Assembly: GCF_003589595.1 (NCBI RefSeq)
Contig: NW_020654972.1
Coordinates: forward strand, 11,776,499 to 11,840,498
Direction of reading: 5' to 3'
DNA from: Hyposmocoma kahamanoa
Lineage: Eukaryota > Arthropoda > Insecta > Lepidoptera > Cosmopterigidae
Length of the DNA stretch: 64,000 nt
Shown here: one piece after another, positions 45,126 to 58,300 of the stretch
Position numbering within the stretch: position 1 is the stretch's first letter
Layout of the letters: every line of letters begins with the position of its first letter
Program-made: the position numbers and the translations under genes
The notes under the pieces: generated by a model
Told to the model about the DNA's origin: nothing
Databases searched by the model: none
The model's input: only the letters and a program-made list of their open reading frames with translations

Positions 45126-48100
45126 ACACACACACACACCAACACGCACACGGAAAATCCACGGACAAATATTAACAGATACATAAAGAAAACTGAGAGA
45201 TTGGTTCGAAAAAAACTATTTTTACAAGAATAAAGTACTTAGAAAGGAACGTACGAGTGTCATGGATTCACTAGAAATTCTCTCCAATAAAAAGCACTCC
45301 AATTGGACAGTGAAAAACTTCAAAATACTCTTATCAGTATAAATGAAAAGTACCTATCTGCACAAAGGGTGATTGAAGAACAAATTCGTTCTGCTACTGA
45401 GTTGGTAGAGTCGTGCAACTCTAACGCAACGCGTAACAACTCGATCACAAAAAATCAAAGTCTGTTATTTAATAATAATAATGGTAATTCGTTATTACAC
45501 TCATTAAGTAATATTGTCAAAAGTGAGTTATTGAATGTTAGTCCCTGTCAAACTTCTGTCTCTAACAAGCTTAACCCAAATGTCGGGCTTCATAAACCGA
45601 AAACAGTTGTTCTGTGTGACAAACTTGGTCAATGCGTGGGGTCAATGCTGAAATATAAGTTGAATCATGAAGTGTTAAATATTTGTACTCCAGATTTACC
45701 ATTTCATAAAATTGTCAAATACCTGAAACAGTATGAGAATGAGTTGAATAAATTTACCAATGTCGTTCTGTTTTGTGGTGATAGTCTCTTTGTTAAAAAA
45801 CAACATATCATAAAATGTTTTTAACGTTCAGTTCAATTAAATTCTTTGAATGAATGTAAATTTACAACGTGTGCTTTTCCATATGCTCAAAATTTATCAT
45901 GTAATCAAAACCAGCACATATTTATTCACATAGATTCATTTACCATTTGACATAACGACATTATTGCGTTTCTTGGCTTAAACAAATTTATAACTTACTT
46001 TAATTTGACAACAGAAACTTTGTATCTAGCGATAAAAGACAAAAATCAGATAGCTCAGGTAGCTTCTTTGTTAGTTTAGAATTTACAAATACAAGATACA
46101 GTTGCAAGAAATGCAACAAAGTCTACAAATTGTCATAATATAGATTGTACAGATAGTAACTCTTCTAATCCAAATATATTTACATTAGACGATAAGTCTC
46201 GCAAAACCTTTCATTTGAACTGAGTAAAAAGACAAAAGTCAGGCCCAAGCAATTTCAAATAGTGCATCCAAACATTCAGGGTCTGGCTGGCAAGGAGTTG
46301 GAAGTAGAATTGTTTTTACATAGTCAAAATATAAATATGTTATGTATAACGGAGCATTGGTTTAAGGATTTATAAAGTCATTTCAAGTATGTACCGCTTT
46401 TACTAGGAAGCACGCTGTTCGTGGCGGATCTATAATCACATCAATGTCAATGAAAATCATATATGTCAGTATAAAGAACGTAAGGATATAGTTGCCCTTT
46501 CGGTAGAGCGAATAATCGAATTGTCGTGTGTAGAGTTAAGGGAATAATAAATAAATAATAATAAAATTGTTTATTGAATAACGTATTGTACAAATGAATA
46601 ACTAAAGACTAATTGTGCGAATAAATGTAAAATATAACACATATACCTGAACTAGGAGAATCCTGTATTTCAGGTAAAAAATACTAATTATACAGGTGAA
46701 TATATGATGATTAAATTATAAACAAAAAATGTATTGAAATATAAACAAAACAATAATAATAATTAAACAATGAAATGCAAATCATATACCTATTACGCTT
46801 AAATTAGACAACGTTTATTTTGGGATAATTAATAAATTCTCTTTATCATCGTAAGACATATTTTGAAGGAATTCTTGGAAAATTTTCTTAACATAGGAAT
46901 GAAACTATTTTTTCAGGATTTAAATCGCGTATATTTGTTTTTTCAAACAAACCGACGTTTCGGGCCCTTTACAGGTCCCATGGTCACGGTTGACTACGGT
47001 TGACACGATTTAAATCCGGAAAAATAGTTTCATTCCTATGTATAACAATCGCGAAAACCTAAGAACTCGATAAATTTTCTTAACCTTTATTTTAATTTTA
47101 GTTTATTATTTTTATTTATTATTATTTTTTGTTTTATTGTTTTAGTTTATTTTCTTTTAATTTATTATACAAAATTGGACCAAGAAACACAAACAATCTG
47201 GAATAAACACATGTTTTGATGATACAATTTTGGGGCAGACAATATCTTTCCGTCTTTTGTTAGTGTTTTCAGTACTATATGGGAGTGCAATGTGCTGTTT
47301 GAGAACTGTGGACTTAGCAAATAATTGCCTTACAGTTAGTACCTTACACGACTTATACAGGAGGTTAGTGGGGTACAGGAAAGGGCGGAAGGTAAAAACC
47401 TTTAGAACCGCTCGCTGGGCTCTCTCAATGGTTAGTAATGAAGTTTTAGCAATACCACCCCAAGATGTAATGCAGTATATAATAATTGATTGACATATGG
47501 CATAATAAACATGCCTGATTATCTTAAAATCAGCAAAAGCGCGTAGTTTTTTAAACACATACATTTTCAGATTACGGATTCGACCGCTTAGTGCTTCGAT
47601 ATGGTGCTTAAAAGAGAGGTTATCATCTATTATAACACCTAAATACTTTACCTTGTTAGTAATAGCAATGTATGGACACTTGCACAGGTTGTTAGTAGTC
47701 GCCTTACAATGGTGAGCATAAAGTTGTGTATTAGTTATAACAGACTTTGGTTTTCGCATATAGAACTGCATGAAACTAGTTTTATCCGTGTTTAGTGTTA
47801 ATAAATGCTGCTGGAACCAGTTATTTACGACATTGAATCCTCACTGAGCATACTCATAGACTTCCTTATACAGAGTTAGCAGAAAAAAGCAGAGCAGTAT
47901 CATCGGCATAGGATATGATCTTCCCACCATCTAATTCTAGATTACAAAGGTCATTAATGTAGATCAGAAACAGAGTAGGGCCTAAAATACTTCCTTGGGG
48001 AATTCCAAATGCAGTTGTATTCTTTTTGCACACCGGGGACCAGTCAAAACAAGGAAGGGTCGCGCGCTCAACACGCACCGACTGATCATCATCATCCTAT

Positions 48101-51100
48101 TTAAGAGCCAGGCTCTTTTCGGTGACTGATAATAGTAGTAATTTTACAATTAAACCAATTTTTAAATTAAACTAGTCATTCAGTCAGTAATTTATCATCA
48201 GAGCACTGCGGTCAAAGAATAACTGTTTCAAGTAAACAGGATATTGGAAATCAAGTTACTTCATTTAGACTTGTGACGGACAACCGTGTAAGAAAGTTTA
48301 AATTTTATATATCTGAAAAATTAACATATAGGTGATCCAGATTATATTTACAAAAATTTATTTGACTTAACTAAGAATGAATTGGACGACAATTTTAACA
48401 TTAAGCAATATAGTAAAAGTCAACAATTAAAATGCAGTGAATTTGCTACGACCGGATTACACAAAAACAGAGTCAAGTTATACGAGTTATACGAGGAACA
48501 AAGTTTAACAATAATAATAATTTCGTGGAAAACAAAAATTCGTGGAATATGTAAAGAAATATTCTAAGATTTTTAGAAAATTATGCGTGCATGTCAAATC
48601 TTTGTATATTACCGAAAAAATTAAAATGTCTGATAATGAAATAAAGGCGACATGGAATTGCATAAACCGAGAAATAGGAAAAGTAAAATCACGGGACACG
48701 CATTTTGCATTAAAGATAGGTGAAAATGCTCAGACATCAGATGAAAAAGTGGCTGAGGTGTTTGAACACTATTTTATAGATATACCTATTGTCACTACAA
48801 AGTCACTTAATGCTTCTTCACAAAAATCAGAAGAGCTACTTAAAAAATATGTACCCATGTGTGAAGAACAATTTAATTTTAGATATATTACCTGTGGACA
48901 TATGCTAAAAACATTTAAAATGTTAGAAATGAAAAATACTTGTGATTTGTGGGATATTTCTGTTAAAATCATTAAGCATATTATAAATATTATAGCTCCA
49001 GTATTAGTAGATGTATTTAATGGCAATGACAAAGGTATTTTCCCCGATTTTATGAAACATAGTAAAGTCTTGCCACTATTTAAATTGGGCAGATCTTTCA
49101 GAAATTTATTCTTGAACAGCTGAGTGTACATTTTGGGAAATATCGCCTCCTCCATAAAGAACAATATGGTTTTACTAGGGGCCGATCAACCACAGACGCT
49201 GGTATTGCGTTGTTAAAACATATCTATGAGGCTTGGGGGTCGCAGAATGCCATTGATGTTTTTTGCGACCTTTCCAAAGTTTTTGACTGTGTTATACTCA
49301 ATAACAATCTTTTGTTGAAGCTCAAACACGATGGAATCCGTGATAATGCTTTGAAATTGATTCGATGGTATCTCAGTTCCAGAATTCCAAGAATTAGTGT
49401 TAATGGAAATAACATACTATACTCTTGATGAGTATATGTACGATAAAAATGCGTGGAGTTAATATTATATCGTTTTGTTACCTACTTACCATTTTGTATG
49501 AATTGTTTTATTTACTTGACTTGTCTTTTTTTGTAATCTCTTGTGTGATTTTGACTGTTCTAAAGTGCTTGTGAGTCAGGCTTACTTGAATAAAACTTTA
49601 TTATTATTATTGCTAGTGTGTACTATTAATATCATCTTTTAAAATACATTTTATCATCTTTTTGCAAATCCTTACACTATTCTCACATTGACCGTTACTA
49701 CATGGATGATAAATTGGTGACGTCACATATTGAATGCTATTACTTACACAGAACGTTATTAACTCTGCTGATTTAACTTTAGGGTCTTTTTTTTTTATTG
49801 CGACTCGGCAAAATGACTGCACCGCGCCTGATGGAAAGTGCGAATACAGTCCAGAGATGAGAGTAACGGATGGAAAACACAAATTATCCGATAATAACAG
49901 ATTGGGAATACCAAACGTTGAAAACACGTTTTCTAGTTTTAATATTAGCGCACGTGTTCACGTTCCATTATTCATACACAAACAATCGACCCACTTGCTA
50001 AACGCGTCCATTATTACCAAGTAAACGCGGTGTGCTATAGTCATATAATCTAGGTATATGGACTCGCTGCCGAGCCGGGGCCTCGCGGGGAGGCGCACGC
50101 CGCACGCTCACACACGTCTCGCAGGCCCCCACTCGATGCTCGATATTTTTGTCAATGCCGGGGCACTGCATTCTAGCGCGCGCGTTTGATTTCGTTTTAA
50201 TTATACCTAAGTGTGAGCCGTGTAACTCGTCTAACATGCGGTCTTTTAGCGTTAGCGGAGTAACGACCCTCTTCTTCTTCTTCCGGTCCTGATCCCACGC
50301 TAGGTGGGGTTGGCACAACATGTATTTTTCTTCCACTCTCCCCTATCAGCCGTCATTTTTATACTCACACCTTTCTTATCCATGTCATCTTTCACACAAT
50401 TAATCTATTTTTTGTTTGCCCTTCCTTTCCCTTTATATCCCTCCACATTCATACCTAGCACTCTTCTTGTCACATGACATTCTTCCCTCCGTATGACTTG
50501 TCCGTAACACGCTAACCTATTATTCCTCATCTTTTCCGTCACTGGCGCCACGTTCAAACTTCACCTGATGTACTCATTCCTTACCCATACAACATGACAG
50601 GTCTAATCACGGTCTTGTAAATTTTCCCCTTTAGCTTAAGGGGCATTCGCCGATCACAAAAAGTGCCTGTGACCTGTCTTCATGCATCCTGCCCTTATTC
50701 GGAATAACGACCCTATGACCTCGTAACAAGTATCCGTTTTCGTATTGCAAATCTGTTCTACATAAAAAATATGGTCGTATAAACATACATTGCACTTTAT
50801 CTTTACTTTTGTCTTTTTCCGTAGCTTTTTTATGTCCTCTAAGGTTACAGCGAAACAAGCAGAGTTTAAAAATTTTAAAGAACTGAAAGTATCAAATTCA
50901 TTATCTCTCTTTGGGGACCGGTTTCCGATAACGGCGCTCGAGAAAAATAGTCAGCCACTAAATTATTTTTTAGTGGGTTAGACCCTCCAGTCTGGAGGGA
51001 GAGTCCCCACATAACCCCTGAGTCTCCCCGGGCTCAGGGATATCTATAAAGATTTCCTCCCCGTCAAAAAAAAGGCCGGCCAACACGAGTATCGCCGCGG

Positions 51101-54100
51101 GCCCGAAGTGCGCCAGCACTAGGGCATGCAAAAACCGAGTGATTTTGAAAACCGGTTTTTTTGGTTAATCAATTCAATTATGTAATTTATTTAGGCATTA
51201 ATCTATTATTCATTAATTACATTATACATTACACGGTCACAAAACTTTAAAAGCAATAAATAAAATTAAATTTAAAAATTAAATTCAAATTACTAATTTA
51301 TAAAATTAAAATACAATTAACAATATCAACACTAGGGACATAAAAACAGTTATAGTTAATAGTCACATCTTAAAAACAAGGTCCGCACAAGTTCATTACT
51401 GGAGTTATTTAGTCTCTCTGTAAAAGACCACTGACGCTTTCGTAAAAGGGCGTAAAAATCATCCACCCTGTTCAGGGCAAACATGCCAGACGCGCTGCAG
51501 CGCCATGGCAGACGTAACATGGCTTGAAATGCGTTGTTGTACTGCACTCGTAAAGTGTTTATCGATCGTTTGGTGTAACTATACCACAGCTGACTCGCAT
51601 GAAACGCCTGACAGTATGCTCGAAACAAAGTAACTTTCACCTGGTCTGACCAGCGTGTAAAACGCTGCGCCAACATATAGCTCTTCACTGAGATAGCTCG
51701 GCGCTGTTTCTCAAGGTTCTCATCATCCGTAAGTCTGTCTGTAATAATGTGTCCCAGGTATTTAAACGTAGAAACTACTTTTAACGTTCATTCAGGTAAC
51801 GTAACCGGCGCAACAATGTCTGGCCCTTTGTCATATTTAAATACCATCAGTTCTGTCTTTTTCACGTTATAATGAAGACCATGAGCGACAGCATACCGTT
51901 CACGTATGTCAATAAGTTTCCTCATTCCACTAATAGAGGGACTCAACAGTGCCATATCGTCAGCATAACTAAAGTCGTTTGCACTGCTAAGTTCCTCCAT
52001 CAGATCATTTACATAAAGTTAAACAAGACTGGCGACGTCAACCCTCCCTGTCTAACCCCGCAATCCAACTTGTACGGCTCAGAGATTGCGTCATCCCAGC
52101 GCACCACGTTAATCTGATTCCCACACCAGAATCTCAACAGACATGTCACAATATTTGGCGCTCCGGCACTTAATATTTTTGACCACAATAGCTCATAGTT
52201 GATGGTGTCAAAAGCGCAGCTTAGGTCGAGAAAGCAACCAAATACAGTGGTTTTTCTTTTTATTTAAAAATAGTGAATAAAGCTAGCGGGCCAAGTGGAA
52301 TTCCAGCAATAGTCCTGCGTAAATATGTGCCTGAGTTGTCTCCTGTTCTCAGGTCGTAGAAACGCGGCAAACGTGCAACCTGTGCCCAAAAAAGGGAACA
52401 ATGTTAACCTGTCTCAAGCATTTTTATATTCTGCAAGACTATGACACGAGTTTTTAATAACCATCTCCTCGACAACGACTTCCCCAGTGATCGCCAGTAC
52501 AGAATCCGTACTGGCGATCACTGAGGAACGGGTGGAAGGGCGAGGGTGATCTTCTTGTGCATGCGTTTCACATGTGGAGCGAGGCTATAGAAGAGGAAGG
52601 CGAAGCACTTGCAATACCTTGGAATATTTCTAAAGCTTTTGACAATATCTGGCATGCAAGCCTTAAGCTAGCTTCACTCTTATGGGCTTCCCAATGACTG
52701 ATTGATCGACTGACAATGATTTTTTGTTGATGCAGCACGTAATTAGAAAAATATTTTTTGTACAGACATTCGGAAATAACTGACGTACTTTTTTTTTTAA
52801 CTTACCTGAGCCGGAATCTAATTCCATGTTAATTTGTTGTGTGCCAATAATTATTTTCAACATAATTGGTTTAACAGATGCATACCTTCAATTAAACATT
52901 TGACATTCCTCGCAGTCGGTGTCCTCACCACTGTGAGGGTTTTTCATTTCCTCCGTCGCGTTTGAAATGTTGCTCACTTTATAATTACCATCGCATAATT
53001 TTTTAAATGGTCGGTCTCGTTGATCGCCACCTGACTCGCCGAGCCACGACGGAAAGCGCTCCCAAAACGCGCTCTGAAGATTTGTTCTTCCTTTATCACA
53101 ACCGCCTTAGCTTCTCTTGCACTCGCAGCTGGTTCTGCCAACTTCAAAGTCCGAAGGTCAATGTGGATGGTTTTCGCTCAAACAATTTGTCGCGTTCGGG
53201 ACTTAGTCTAGGCCGAGGACGAATCGATCCCTCAGGTTCGATTCCAGAGCGGTGCCGAAGTCGCAATAACTTGCCAACCCTTACTTAAAACTCAGAAGAA
53301 ATGTGTCAGGGTCATGTTTGGTGTGGGTCAGCGAGCGAATTGTGTACCTTACTTTAAGAAATTGAAGATATTAATCATACCATCGATGTATATTTACAAG
53401 GCCTATGTCAAACAAAATGTAAGCAACTGTAATATAGTCAAAACTAGTTATCCTGGAAACACGGGGAATATAACCTCAGTACAGAGTACTAAAAAACCGA
53501 CCTCAAAAGTACGTGAAATTATGTCTATTTGCCAAGTTTTATTGAAATATCCCCTATTAGTGTATCTACATCGTCATCAACAAGTACTGTTCCTTCTAAT
53601 AAATCTTCAAATTCAATTGTAATATTGGAGGTCGATGAAGCTGAGGTAGAATGTGCTATATTGAAACTGCGTAGCGATTGTGCAGTTGGATAGGATTGTA
53701 TTACTTCTAACCTTCTGAAAGCCTGTCGTCATACACTGAGTCCCGTAATCACACACATTTTGAATCGCTCTTTTGCCACGGCTGTGGTTCCCGACTCGTT
53801 CAAAAAGGCAATAGTTCATCCTATATATAAGGTTGGGGACAGAAGCTGTGTCAATAATTACAGGCCAATATCTGTACTACCTGCCATATCAAAAATCTTT
53901 GAAAGGATATTAAATTCCCGATTAATAAATTACTTAGACAAAAACAACATACTTGCTCTAAATCAATATGGATTTAGATCTGGTATCTCATCGGAAGATG
54001 CAGTATGACTAGATGGCAAACAAAAATGTTTAGGTGTTTTTCTTGATTTAACCAAGGCTTTTGACACAGTTTCTGTCCCAATCCTACTCTTCACATTGGA

Positions 54101-55257
54101 TAACATCGGTATTCGTGGTCTTCAATATGACCTTTTTAAAAACTATCTCAGTAATAGAAAAATTTGCGTAAAGATAGGGACCCACGTCAGTGATGCTGAG
54201 TATAATACATATGGAGTACCTCAGGGAAGTGTATTGGGACTTACACTCTTCCTAGTGTATATAAACGAACTCTGCAAACTGACACTTCAAAATTCACAAA
54301 TTTATATGCAGATGACACTGCCATCATTGTGCATGGACAGACTTGGTCAGAGGTAAAGGAACGAGCAGAGTGTTCCGTACGTTTGGTAAAGCAATGGCTC
54401 AATTCGAAATACCTAACAATAAATATGGATAAAACATACTTTATTCCTTTCTCGATCACAACTGTTTCTAAACCATCATCCTCATATTCTTTAATAGCAC
54501 ACACATTTGCCGACCAACGAGTACGCCACTGCAACTGTGTCAAGATCAATCGTGCGATTCACGTCAGATATCTGGGAGTGCACATTGATGAACATCTGAA
54601 GTGGTATACACAATTAACATCTCTAGCCTCCAGAGTAAGAAAGCTTATATATGTATTCAAACAGCTGCGTGACTGTACGGATTCATCCACTTTAAGCATG
54701 ATATACAAAACCCTATGTCAGTCTGTTATCAGTTACGGTATTTCAACGTGGGGTGGTGCAGCTAAGACCAGATTTCTTGAGCTGGAGCGTGCTCAGAGAG
54801 CTGTCCTAAAAGTAATATCCAAGCGACACTCCAGATACCCCACAGAACAACTCTACTCTGAGAGTCAAGTTCTTACAGTCAGGCAGCTTTTTGTGCTTAA
54901 AGCCATACTAAGAAAGCATCGTCTAGTGCCTCCACCACAATCTAATCAACGTCTGAAAAGACTCGTATGTCATGGTGAGCACCATATTACCACCTTTGCA
55001 AGTAGACAGTTTTTTGTTATAGGCTCTCTTCTGTACAATAAATTACATAAAATTCACAATCTCATTGGCCTATGCAATTACGAAGTTAAATCTAAATTGG
55101 TAAATTGGCTAAAGACTCTTGATTACACGAGTACTGAAGCTCTACTAGATAATAATTATTTAATTGATAAAATTAGTAAATTTTACTTTTAATTTAAACT
55201 TGAAATTGATTTCATTTTAACTTGAATTGAATTAATGCTTTTACACATACACTCTCA

Positions 55258-55316
<59 letters not shown>

Positions 55317-55326
55317 NNNNNNNNNN

Positions 55327-55374
<48 letters not shown>

Positions 55375-58300
55375 ACACACTTACACGTCCATTTATATAT
55401 ATAGGTCACGAAGTATATTTTATTTTTTTCTTTATTTTCTTACTTCTTCATTAGAATCACCCTTTTAGAAATTATGAAATCTTATTTTTTAATATTTTTT
55501 GGTACACGCATGCCTTTCACTGTAGTTGTAAACCACAACCGTACAGACTCACTTATATTTATATACTTTATAATGATTGGATTCAATAAAAGATTTGATT
55601 TTTTGTAATAGTTACCCCTAACTGAACACTGCCTCCTAAGATACAGTCTTTGATTAGTTTAGGAGGCAGAATCTCTAAATTTGGTACGCCTTATTTTATA
55701 TTTTGTGCTACGGTTATATCTATACCAATAAAATTTTGTTAAATAAATAATAAAATTGCTGCTCTGTACTAATTATAAGGCAAAGTGTTAATAAAGATAT
55801 ATTATTATATTATTATTATTATATTATATTATATTATATTATTATTATTATTATTATTAGTTCGCCACTATACGGAACTTGACACATGAGATATAAAAAT
55901 CGGTTCTCACTACTCAAAGTAGGTATATTTAGAGAAAAACGCCTTGAATTGGAGAATAGCAAAATCAACCATTAAAATAATTGCTCCGTATAATAACATT
56001 TAGGCGCTATTTATAAAAATTAATCTTCATGCGTGAACAGCCACCCTTAGAGGTGGATGATTTTCTTCAAAATGAAATGGGACCACTATGGAGGTACCCT
56101 CTTTCCAACAAAAAAAGAATCATGAAATCGGTTCACAATTACCGGAGTTATCGCCTAACATGTATACAAAAAAACGACTTCGACTGTATCGAATTGAGAA
56201 CCTTCTCTTTTTTTGAAGTCGGTTAAAAATAGAAATACGGCCCAAACGTTCTAATTTGGAATTTCACAGAAGAACGACGTCCGTATTAGCATCTAAATTA
56301 TGTAATAAATTACCGGATGCAGTTAAAGAATTTAATTGTAGACAATTTAAAATGAAATTGCACAATTAAATTTTTTACATAATAATATAAAATGTGAAAT
56401 TTGACTATTGTATGTTATATTTTTGACTTCCTATTTTGCGGTTAAATGCCAATTGTTGTTGTTTGTTGATGCTATTTTTAATTTAACTTTAATGCATGCT
56501 ACACCAAAAATGAAAAAAGAATGGTGTAAAATATTCGCATGCCCAGTTTGTGCTGAAATGTACGATCTACTATAATATACGATAAGACCTGCAATGTTAA
56601 CTACATTTTTCAGCGAATAAACAGCTTGTATTCTATTCTCATGTCTTAGCATTGAGCTCTTACTGAGCATTACGCTGGTCCACATATATATAGAATAGTC
56701 GCAATGTTTTTTACTATGTGTATAGTACACGCTTATTTACCTCAAAATGTAATGAAAACCATTATTGTTCCTGTAATAAAAAATTAGACTGGCGATCTTT
56801 TGGATAAAGAAAATTATAAGATATCAATATCTCTTGGAACTGTCATTGCTAAAGTATTTGACAGTATGCTTCACGTACGGTTAAGCGCGTATCTTTGGTT
56901 ACATGACGATCAGTTCGGATTTTGTCCTGGTTTATCCACGAAAATGAAAGGGAAGTTCAATACTATGTCTAAAGCACACTGGCAAGTACTGTGCAGATAG
57001 AAATACGCCAATTATCCGCGGTTTCCTAGACCTATCTAAGGCATTCGATCTCGTTTCCTATAATACCCTATGGAAAAAGTTAAAAAACATAAATTTGTCT
57101 CCAGAATTAATTCATATATTTAAATACTGGTATGGTAATCAGATCAACTGCGTTAGATGGGCGGGGAGGCTATCGGACCATTACAAGCTCGAGTGTGGTG
57201 CCATACAGACGGAGTGTGCCTAAACAATTTTCGTTATGCAGATGGCATGGCCATGCTGAGTGTGTCGATCTGTGGTCTGCGTAAATTGTTGAAGGCGTGT
57301 GAGACGAATGCGATAGACCACAGGCTAAAATATAATACACAGAAAAGCCAATATATGGTATTCGGGAGCAGACGTAAGTGTAACTCCGAGTTACCTCACC
57401 TTGGCGCCTGATCTTAAACATGACAGCGATATCGAAAGGGAACGTAGGGCTCGGTCAGTCAGGGCAAATATGATCGCACGTCGACTCGCAAGATATTCGG
57501 AAGAGGTGAAGGTAACTCTCTTCAGAGCGTAATGTCCCTCCATGCGGCCTGTGGCGAGAGTATACGAACAGGGCTTACTGGCTCCTACTGACTCAATATA
57601 ATAACGCGTTCCGGGTGTTGATGGGGCTGCTCCGTGTCTGCAGCACACCCGGGATGTTTGCTGACACACGTGTTGACGGTTTTCATGCATTTTTTTGCGT
57701 CGTGTGCGGGCCAGCCCCAACACTGTTCTCCGTGTCGTAGGGGATGACTGCCCCTATGTTAGACATTGTTGTGGGCTACATGCGTTCAAATATATATTTT
57801 AAATTTTAAATTTTCTAACAATAGAATAAGTGCACATCATTGTTCATATATATTGTATACAATATATATTTTCTATTAGAAATAAATATATATAATTGTT
57901 AACTTTTTAGAGTACACCGTTTTATAGGTTTTTTTAATTTTAATTCAAGTTAACAAACAAGACAGTGACGAGATAGTTACTTTAAAGTTATTAAAACGAG
58001 GAAACCTTCTCATATGACAAGGAATTAATGGGCACAACTTCACAGAGTAAATAATCAAATACGGGAAAATAGCAGTAAATGTATGTATAAATTCTAGTAA
58101 ATGTTTACCAAACCCAAACTATTTAGAGAATTCCAAATTGCGTATAAAAGATTTGATAGACAAAGTAAGTAGGCAACGGTAATTAGTAATGGTTATTTTA
58201 CGTGGCTGCGGTAATTAGAAAGTGCAAACATTTTTAAGAAAACGCAAAAATTAGAAATAAAATAAGTTTCATTTCGATTTTCTACTCTATGAAATTAATT

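Larger units (their letters stand above)
45240..49612 (+). mobile_element. LINE family C, nested in gypsy and itself interrupted
   Basis: Plus-strand ORF1 (45303 on), an endonuclease start near 46255 (IVHPNIQGLAGKELEVELFL, MLCITEHWFKDL), then after an inserted family B copy the EN-RT linker and RT N-terminus (48542-49123; VLPLFKLG) and FCDLSKVFDCV (49264). Text then jumps to a 3' UTR with AATAAA-like text and an ATT repeat tail ending about 49612, so the RT core from the YADD box on is deleted. It lies between two halves of a minus-strand gypsy integrase. Confidence 0.7.

Noticed and set aside
44964..45184. Open frames of Cys-Val repeats across the CA tract
   Set aside because: Translations of a microsatellite including Ns; not protein-coding. 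The same holds for 55212-55468.
57846..57869. 24-bp perfect AT palindrome as a regulatory site
   Set aside because: Made only of TA-rich text around GTATAC in AT-rich DNA; likely chance or microsatellite-like.
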